Origin: Microbacterium sp. Clip185
GTDB taxonomy: Bacteria > Actinomycetota > Actinomycetes > Actinomycetales > Microbacteriaceae
DNA: 64,000 nt
Direction of reading: 5' to 3'
Assembly: GCF_028743715.1 (NCBI RefSeq)
Contig: NZ_CP117996.1
Span: forward strand, 62,001-126,000
In this document: piece by piece, positions 59,007 through 64,000 of the stretch
How the letters are laid out: each line of letters opens with the position of its first letter
Numbering within the stretch: position 1 is the first letter of the stretch
Made by a program: the position numbers and the translations under genes
The notes under the pieces: generated by a model
The model's input: only the letters and a program-made list of their open reading frames with translations
Database searches by the model: none
Told to the model about the DNA's origin: nothing

Positions 59007-59875
59007 GCGGTCGTCCTTTCCGAGTGGATGCGGGAGAAGCGGTAGAAGTTCGTGGCGGTGCCGGACAGCACGGCGGCGCGTTCGGTGGCGCCCCAGCCGT
59101 CGAGGATGTCGAGCAGCGCGCGGTGCACCCGTGCGTGTCCGCCCGCCCGCTCGACGATGGGCCAGTCGCTGCCGTACATGAGCCGATCGGCGCCGAACAC
59201 CGCGGCGGCATGCTCGACGAACGGGCGGACGTCGTCGACCCCCCAGGCGCGCGCGTCGCCGATGGGCGGATACAGACCCGACACCTTCGCGTGCACGAGG
59301 GGATGCGCGGCCGCCGCTGCGAGAAGCTCGCGCCAGGCCGCCCGTTCGGAGGGGCTGCCGCCGATGGGAGGCTTGCCCAAGTGGTCGATGACGATGCGCA
59401 ACGTCGGGTGGCGCTCGACGATGCCGGGGATCTCGGCCAGGGTGCCGGCCGAGCCCGTGACGAAGTCGAGGCTGAGCCCCGCGTCAGCGAGCAGGCCCAG
59501 TGAGGCGCGCTGCGCGGGTTGCGACAACCACCCGGGCTCGCGTTCGTGGATGAGGTTGCGCACGCCCACGAGGAGCGGATCCTCGATGAACATCGCGAGG
59601 CCCTCCTCGACGGCGTCCGGATCGTCCAGCGGCAGCCAGCCCACGATCGCGGCGACGCGGTCTGGGTGATGCGCGGCCTCGACACGCATCACCGCGGTGT
59701 CGTCGGCGTTGTCCGCGGCCTGCACGAGCACGACGCGGGCAACTCCCGCCCGGTCGAGATCCGGTGCGATGTCGTCGATCAGCAGCGTGCGATTCAGCGG
59801 ATGCAGGTCCTCCGTGAGCCAGGGGTAGGGCGCGCGGCTCGGGTCCCAGACGTGCAGGTGGGCGTCGACGATCAT
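59003..59875 (-). CDS. Amidohydrolase-2 family lactonase (probable L-fuconolactonase)
   Basis: A 290-residue TIM-barrel hydrolase of the amidohydrolase_2 family. It has MIVDAHLHVWDPSRAPYPWLTEDLHPLNRTLLIDD (HxH), VQAADNADDTAVM, GVRNLIHEREPGWL, IVIDHLGKPPIGG, HAKVSGLYPP, and GSDWPIVERAGG (catalytic Asp). The WDPSRAPYPWL start and GSDWP end are typical of L-fuconolactonase/L-rhamnono-lactonase-like enzymes that open the lactone made by the aldose dehydrogenase. ATG 59875 is used; the longer frame is a shadow. Confidence 0.9.
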   Translation of the reverse strand: MIVDAHLHVWDPSRAPYPWLTEDLHPLNRTLLIDDIAPDLDRAGVARVVLVQAADNADDTAVMRVEAAHHPDRVAAIVGWLPLDDPDAVEEGLAMFIEDPLLVGVRNLIHEREPGWLSQPAQRASLGLLADAGLSLDFVTGSAGTLAEIPGIVERHPTLRIVIDHLGKPPIGGSPSERAAWRELLAAAAAHPLVHAKVSGLYPPIGDARAWGVDDVRPFVEHAAAVFGADRLMYGSDWPIVERAGGHARVHRALLDILDGWGATERAAVLSGTATNFYRFSRIHSERTTA

Positions 59876-60831
59876 GCGGACTCCAGTTCGTTCCACGCCG
59901 CTTCGGAGATCGCGGTCTCGTACCGGTCGACGGTTCCGTCCACCTGTGCGGCGGTCCGCATCCCGATGACCACCGAGGCGACGGCGTCGTCGCGCAGCGG
60001 GTACTGGACCGCGGCGTCCGGCAGGGTGACGCCGTGGCGCTCCGCGATCGCGGCGAGACGACGTGCGCGGGCGAGCACGCCGGCGGGAGCGGGGCCGTAG
60101 TCGTAGGTGGCGTCGTCGCGGACGACCGCGTTGCTCAGCAGGCCGGAGTTGTACACGGCGGCGGAGACGACCGAGATGCCCCGCTCGTGTGCGAGTGGCA
60201 GCAGCCGCTCCTGTGCGGTGCGGTCGAACAGCGTGTCGCGACCGGCGACCATCACGACATCGATGTCGCACTCCTCGATGAAGCGCACGAGCATCGCGGT
60301 CTGGTTCATCCCGGCACCGATCGCGCTGACCACGCCCTGATCCCGCAGCTCGATGAGGGCCTCGACGCCGCTCGTGGAGGCCGTGTCCCAGTGCTCGTCG
60401 GGGTCGTGCAGGTAGACGATGTCGACGCGGTCCAGCCCGAGGCGGTCGAGGCTCCCCTCGAGCGAGCGCAGGATGCCGTCGCGCGAGAAGTCCCATTCGC
60501 GACGGTGGGTGGCGGGAGCCATGAAGCCGTTGTCGTCGTCGAGGATGCCGGCGGCGGCGCGGTCGGGGGTCGGGATGAGAGCGCGGCCGACCTTGGTGGA
60601 GACGACGAAGTCCTCCCGACGCCGGCCCTGCAGGGCGTGACCGAGGCGCTTCTCGGAGAGGCCGACGCCGTAGTGCGGGGCGGTGTCGAAGTACCGGATG
60701 CCGCGCGCCCAGGCCGTGTCGACCGCGCCCGATGCTTCGTCGTCGGTCGTCACGCGATAGAGGTTGCCCAGTTGCGCCGCACCGAACCCCACGTCGGATA
60801 CGGTCAGCCCACCGATCGTCCGCTGATGCAT
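59872..60831 (-). CDS. Aldo/keto reductase, probable D-threo-aldose (L-fucose) 1-dehydrogenase
   Basis: A 319-residue aldo/keto reductase. It has LTVSDVGFGAAQLGNLYRVTTDDEASGAVDTAWARGIRYFDTAPHYGVGLSEKRLGHALQG, FVVSTKVGRALIP, DRVDIVYLHDPDEHWDTA, IGAGMNQTAMLVRF, and C-terminal VASVVIGMRTAAQVDGTVDRY. It fits the L-fucose dehydrogenase/D-threo-aldose 1-dehydrogenase subgroup, which makes the lactone. It is the first gene of the nine-gene minus-strand operon. ATG 60831 has AAGGGG about 5 bases upstream, and operator 3 lies immediately in front. Confidence 0.92.
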   Translation of the reverse strand: MHQRTIGGLTVSDVGFGAAQLGNLYRVTTDDEASGAVDTAWARGIRYFDTAPHYGVGLSEKRLGHALQGRRREDFVVSTKVGRALIPTPDRAAAGILDDDNGFMAPATHRREWDFSRDGILRSLEGSLDRLGLDRVDIVYLHDPDEHWDTASTSGVEALIELRDQGVVSAIGAGMNQTAMLVRFIEECDIDVVMVAGRDTLFDRTAQERLLPLAHERGISVVSAAVYNSGLLSNAVVRDDATYDYGPAPAGVLARARRLAAIAERHGVTLPDAAVQYPLRDDAVASVVIGMRTAAQVDGTVDRYETAISEAAWNELESA

Positions 60832-60855
60832 GAAACCCCTTCGTCCGCGAATGAT

Positions 60856-60870
60856 CATACATCTTATGTA
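60856..60870. promoter_or_regulatory. Putative GntR/FadR operator 3 (catabolic operon)
   Basis: CATACATCTTATGTA contains a perfect TACAT-CTT-ATGTA dyad (60858-60870), 27 bases upstream of the operon start. It is the cleanest of the three shared sites and defines the core sequence for the regulon. Confidence 0.7.
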
Positions 60871-60940
60871 GCTATGTGCACATGATGAATCGCGCCAGAG
60901 CCCGAAGTGCCGGGTCCTCTGGGTTTCGTAGCCGGGCCGG

Positions 60941-61867
60941 TTACGCGGAGCGCTGCGCTCGCCGGTCGAGGGTCAGCTGCATCGCCACGACCGCCAGCAC
61001 GACGGCGGCGCCGGCCACGGTCAGCAGCATGGGTCCGAGGACGTCACCCGTCGGCGCGGTGGCGGCACCCGCCGCATCCTGCCAGGGCCAGAGAGCCCGG
61101 AGGGAGCCCAGCATGAGGCCGGTCATGATCGCGAGCATCGCCGTGTGGAAGCGGGCGAGCAGCATCCGCAGGATGTTGACGAACAGGCTGAGGCCGACGA
61201 TCGCGCCGACGGCGAAGGCGAGGATGTAGGGCACGTTGCGCTCGTTCAGGGCGACGAGCGTCGTCTCGTAGAGGCCGAACACGAGAAGCAGGAAGGCGCC
61301 CGACAGGCCGGGGAGCACGAGAGCGCAGACGGCGACGGATGCGGCGAGGGCGACGATCACGAGCGGCGGATCCTCGAGATTTCCCGACGGCAGGCCGGTG
61401 AGGAGGAAGGCGGCGCCGGCAGCGAGGAGGATGAGCACGGCGGTGCGCCATGTCCAGTCGCGACCCAGCATCCGGATCGGGATGAGCAGGGACGCGGCGA
61501 TCATGCCGCCGAACACCGCGCGGGTCTCGGTCGGGAACTCCTGCACGAGCGGGGCGAGGAGCTTCGCGCCGAGCACGACCGCGAGCACCATTCCCAGGAG
61601 CACCGGTACGACCACCGCCCAGCGCACGGCGCGGAAGTGGGATGCGGCGCGGGCCAGACCCTTGCGGCGGAAGACATCGGTCAGCGCAAGCGTGCCGCGC
61701 ACGACGTGGCTGGCCGCTTCGATGAGCGTCGCGTAGACGCCTACGATGAGGGCGACCGTGCCGCCGCTGACCCCCGGAACCACCTCCACCGCGCCGATCA
61801 GCGTGCCGCGGACGAGATCCACGGCGGGTCGGAGGGGTGAGCGTCGGTCGGCAAGGGTGTCGGCCAT
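60941..61867 (-). CDS. DUF368 (PopT-like) membrane protein
   Basis: A 308-residue protein with about eight to ten helices and the two inverted DUF368 signatures GAVEVVPGVSGGTVALIVGVY (residues ~26-46) and LVLPGLSGAFLLLVFGLYETTLVAL. This family has been reported to flip undecaprenyl phosphate back across the membrane for cell-wall recycling, as do some DedA proteins (gene at 1923-2573). It is divergent from the ADC-SDR fusion gene (88-base shared region). Spacing and strand suggest it is not part of the sugar operon. Confidence 0.9.
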   Translation of the reverse strand: MADTLADRRSPLRPAVDLVRGTLIGAVEVVPGVSGGTVALIVGVYATLIEAASHVVRGTLALTDVFRRKGLARAASHFRAVRWAVVVPVLLGMVLAVVLGAKLLAPLVQEFPTETRAVFGGMIAASLLIPIRMLGRDWTWRTAVLILLAAGAAFLLTGLPSGNLEDPPLVIVALAASVAVCALVLPGLSGAFLLLVFGLYETTLVALNERNVPYILAFAVGAIVGLSLFVNILRMLLARFHTAMLAIMTGLMLGSLRALWPWQDAAGAATAPTGDVLGPMLLTVAGAAVVLAVVAMQLTLDRRAQRSA

Positions 61868-61955
61868 GCCTCCCTACGCTACGGGAGGGGCCTGTGAGGG
61901 GCCACTCGGGCAGGATGGAACCGTACCCCCATCACGCGGCGAAAGGCGGGCCGCC

Positions 61956-63473
61956 ATGGCTGACGACGAGACTCCGGTCTATCCCGAGGAGCCCTGGTAT
62001 CTCGGAGGCTCGCTCGACGTCTCCGTCTTCCTCGTGCCGGAGCACGAGCTTCCCGCGTTCGCGATGCCGCGGGGCCGTCGCCCGCTGATGGTGGGTCGCC
62101 GGGTCGTGGTGGGCGTCGCGTCGGTGCGGTACGTGCCCGGAGGCGTGTTGGCCTACGACGAGTTGCTCGTCGCGATCCCCACCCTCGGTGCGGGCGGCGC
62201 GGCGGTGACGATCCCGCAGATCTGGGTGAACAGCGACACGTCGCGTCGGGGCGGGCGGGAGCTGTGGGGAATCCCCAAGGAGCTCGCCGACTTCGGCCGG
62301 TCCGGCTCCGTGACGACGATGCGCGTCGCCGGGAGGGACGTCGTGAGCGTGCGAGCCCGCCGCGGGTCGCCCCTGTCGCCGGGGATGCGGCAGGTTCCGC
62401 TGCCCGTGGTGCAGGTGCTCGACGGCGTGCGCACGCGCTCGGTGAATCGCGTCATCTCGAAGGTGTCGGGATTGCGGACGTCGTGGCGCTTCGCCGCCGA
62501 CGGGCCGCTCGCATACCTGCGCGGTCGGCGACCGATCATGAACATCGCGCTGCACGACGGATCCGTCGTGTTCGGGATGGATGTCGAGCGGAGCCCCGAG
62601 AGTGCGGATGCCGCGCATCCCGTCGATCGTGGTGTCGCCGTCGTCACCGGCGGTGCGCGGGGGATCGGCTATCAGGTGGCGCAGGATCTGGGCGCGGCGG
62701 GCTACACCGTCGTGATCGGCGATCTCGACGAGGCCGAGACGGTGGCCGCGGCGGAGAAGCTGGGCCGCGGCGCCGTCGGCCTCCGGCTGGACATCACCGA
62801 CGCCGACCTCGTCTCCGCGGTGGTGGACCGCATCGAGACGGAGGTCGGTCCGATCGCGGTGTGGGTGAACAACGCGGGCATCATGCCGACGGGGCGGTTC
62901 GCCGAGCAGGATGCGGATGTGGCCCAGAAGACGATCGACGTCGACTACTCGGCGCTCGTGCGCACCACATCCGCCGTGCTGCCGCGGATGATGGCGCGAC
63001 ACAGCGGCACGATCGTGAACCTCGCCAGCGCCACGGGGCTGAAGCCGCTCGCCGGTCTCGCCGTCTACTCCGGCGCGAAGGCCGCGGTCATCGGATTCAG
63101 CGACGCCCTGCGGCGAGAGCTGCGCGGCACGGGCGTGGACGTGCACGTCGTCCTCCCGAACCTCGTTTCGACGCCGATGGGCGCGGGCATCACGCCGCCG
63201 AAGGTCTCGCCTGCCGTGACCCCGCAACAGGTGAGCCGAGCGGTGGTCGACCTGATCGGTTCGTCGCGCTTCGCTGTCACGGTGCCGCGGGTGCTGAGTC
63301 CGGTGCTCCGCTTCTCCCGGCTCCTGCCGACGGCGGTGCAGGACTGGCTGGACGACGTGATCGGCACCGACCGCATCGGCCTCGGCGGCGATCCCGCGGT
63401 GCGTGCCCGGTACCTCCGCGAGGTGGATCAGCGGTTGGGGCGAGCTGCGCCGGTGGTGCGGCCCACGCAGTGA
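61956..63473 (+). CDS. Acetoacetate-decarboxylase-like / short-chain dehydrogenase fusion
   Basis: A 505-residue two-domain protein. Residues ~1-215 form an acetoacetate-decarboxylase-like domain with GGRELWGIPKELADF, where the Lys in PKEL aligns with the Schiff-base lysine of ADC (usual PKKL, second Lys replaced by Glu). Residues ~225-500 form a classical SDR: VAVVTGGARGIGYQVAQDLGAAGYTVVIGDLDEAETV, WVNNAGIMPTGRFAEQDADVAQKTIDVDYSAL, NLASATGLKPLAGLAVYSGAKAAVIGFSDAL, ending in a C-terminal helix region. Substrate and pathway are unknown. ATG 61956 fits; the frame extending to 61746 overlaps the divergent gene. Confidence 0.88.
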   Translation: MADDETPVYPEEPWYLGGSLDVSVFLVPEHELPAFAMPRGRRPLMVGRRVVVGVASVRYVPGGVLAYDELLVAIPTLGAGGAAVTIPQIWVNSDTSRRGGRELWGIPKELADFGRSGSVTTMRVAGRDVVSVRARRGSPLSPGMRQVPLPVVQVLDGVRTRSVNRVISKVSGLRTSWRFAADGPLAYLRGRRPIMNIALHDGSVVFGMDVERSPESADAAHPVDRGVAVVTGGARGIGYQVAQDLGAAGYTVVIGDLDEAETVAAAEKLGRGAVGLRLDITDADLVSAVVDRIETEVGPIAVWVNNAGIMPTGRFAEQDADVAQKTIDVDYSALVRTTSAVLPRMMARHSGTIVNLASATGLKPLAGLAVYSGAKAAVIGFSDALRRELRGTGVDVHVVLPNLVSTPMGAGITPPKVSPAVTPQQVSRAVVDLIGSSRFAVTVPRVLSPVLRFSRLLPTAVQDWLDDVIGTDRIGLGGDPAVRARYLREVDQRLGRAAPVVRPTQ

Positions 63474-63625
63474 CAGGTACGCCCGCTGGACTGGCGTGAG
63501 CCCGGCCGGCTAGCTCCGTAAGCGGTGGGAGTCTGTGACCCCCACCCAAACCATTGGCGTCGCTGATGCAACCGCGCGGAGATGATCTGTGTGTTACGAG
63601 TGCATGGGCGATGTACGGTTTCGTC

Positions 63626-63808
63626 ATGAGTACACCGGGAACTGGAACCACGAAGTCGAACGGGTTGTATAGCCTCCTCAGCATCGAGTTGTCTGAGAGA
63701 CCCGAGCCGCCGAGTCCGTCGACGACACTCACTGCGACTATCGAGACGGTGGACAATGACCGAGCATTGTCGGTCGTGCTTCACGGAACCGGTCTGCCTC
63801 TTCCGTGA
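63626..63808 (+). CDS. Small ORF, possible precursor/partner peptide
   Basis: A 60-residue reading frame (MSTPGTGTTKSNGLYSLLSI, then ELSERPEPPSPSTTLTATIE and TVDNDRALSVVLHGTGLPLP). It is rich in Thr/Ser, with acidic residues and a Pro-rich middle. Its TGA overlaps the GTG of the next frame (GTGA), so translation is coupled. G+C here is visibly lower than in neighbouring genes. Start uncertain: in-frame ATG 63611 and TTG 63554 exist, and no strong ribosome-binding site precedes ATG 63626. It could be the substrate peptide of the downstream ATP-grasp enzyme, or merely a short coupling ORF. Confidence 0.5.
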   Translation: MSTPGTGTTKSNGLYSLLSIELSERPEPPSPSTTLTATIETVDNDRALSVVLHGTGLPLP

Positions 63809-64000
63809 GACAGCCGTTAGTCGTTGGGGAGCGGAACGATCCCCACGTTGTGGCTGTGCTTGAGCATATGCATATCGAGCCTATTGTCCTGGACGCGGCA
63901 AGTTTAGGCAGTGGGACCTTCAGCTGGTGTCGGGGTCGGCTTCTGATGGGCGACGCAGAGATCGCACTCAGCGCTCGAGAAGCGGGCACGCGGGGATGGG
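63805..64000 (+). CDS. N-terminus of a probable ATP-grasp ligase (cut by window edge)
   Basis: The open frame runs to the window end (65 codons): RQPLVVGERNDPHVVAVLEH, MHIEPIVLDAASLGSGTFSW, CRGRLLMGDAEIALSAREAG. The pattern strand-VVGERNDPHVVAVLEHM-IEPIVLDAASL-TFSW-GRLLM resembles the pre-ATP-grasp N-terminal domain of peptide-modifying or RimK-like ligases (substrate-binding Rossmann-like start). The ATP-binding core lies outside the window, so the call is inference. The start GTG 63805 overlaps the upstream small ORF; internal ATG 63868 is an alternative. Confidence 0.5.
   Translation, partial: MRQPLVVGERNDPHVVAVLEHMHIEPIVLDAASLGSGTFSWCRGRLLMGDAEIALSAREAGTRGW

Noticed and set aside
63494..63560. 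tRNA-like sequence (GGCTAGCTC word, hairpin, ACCA-like AAACCA)
   Set aside because: No acceptor stem, no GTTCGAATC-type T-loop and no plausible anticodon arm of the right spacing; kept only as a possible remnant note.

Overview
The window is about 70% G+C. It comes from an actinobacterium, most likely a member of the Microbacteriaceae such as Microbacterium. The support is the gene content, a DtxR/IdeR-type iron box, a Zur-type zinc box, zinc-free L28/L33/S14 ribosomal proteins, and the very frequent word GGATGCGG/CCGCATCC. No rRNA, tRNA, CRISPR array, transposase or phage gene is visible, so the genus is an inference.

Layout. 1-11.7 kb holds housekeeping and accessory genes: a dihydroorotate-dehydrogenase-like flavoenzyme, a DedA membrane protein coupled to a two-component system and followed by an acyltransferase, a VIT1/CCC1-type protein, an AraC/VOC/DUF1801 cluster, an EamA exporter and a shikimate-dehydrogenase-like enzyme. 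11.7-20.8 kb holds purB, a low-molecular-weight tyrosine phosphatase, a WXG100-like/alpha-beta-hydrolase pair, a class-I/II aminotransferase and a three-gene 2-oxoacid dehydrogenase operon (E1alpha, E1beta, E2). 20.8-28.3 kb is a zinc locus: Zur box, znuA-znuC-znuB, zur, a YraQ-type permease, a His-rich TIGR03943-type partner, a membrane-anchored unknown and a 3-methyladenine glycosylase. 28.2-33 kb is one 1580-residue polytopic membrane protein. 33.1-34.6 kb holds rpmB-rpmG-rpsN and an HU gene, each unit closed by a strong hairpin terminator. 34.6-42.8 kb holds a CopD-CtaG fusion, a Pif1-type helicase, an iron-controlled heme oxygenase with a DUF2470 partner, and a catalytically degenerate beta-lactamase-fold lipoprotein. 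42.8-48.2 kb holds nucleoside/ribose salvage, a chloroperoxidase-like hydrolase, an aldo/keto reductase and an ROK fructokinase.

48.2-60.9 kb is a coherent 6-deoxyhexose (L-fucose or L-rhamnose) module: a sugar ABC importer, a RhaM-type mutarotase, a FadR-type GntR regulator, and minus-strand genes for the non-phosphorylating 2,4-diketo route (aldose dehydrogenase, lactonase, sugar-acid dehydratase, 2-keto-3-deoxy-acid dehydrogenase, diketo-acid hydrolase). A KDG-kinase/KDPG-aldolase pair and two further dehydrogenases are woven into it. Three promoters share a TACATCWTAY-like operator, which suggests one regulon. The window ends with a DUF368 polyprenyl-phosphate-transporter-like protein, an acetoacetate-decarboxylase/SDR fusion, and a less G+C-rich edge carrying a small ORF translationally coupled to what looks like the start of an ATP-grasp ligase.

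Four repeat families lie between genes: a 284-302 bp element with perfect 25-26 bp terminal inverted repeats (2 copies), a 73-75 bp imperfect palindrome (3 copies), a GTTTCGTCTCGC-type hairpin (1 full, 1 half copy), and a 17-bp tandem repeat. These, the edge ATP-grasp/peptide pair and the deoxyhexose regulon are the items most worth following up.
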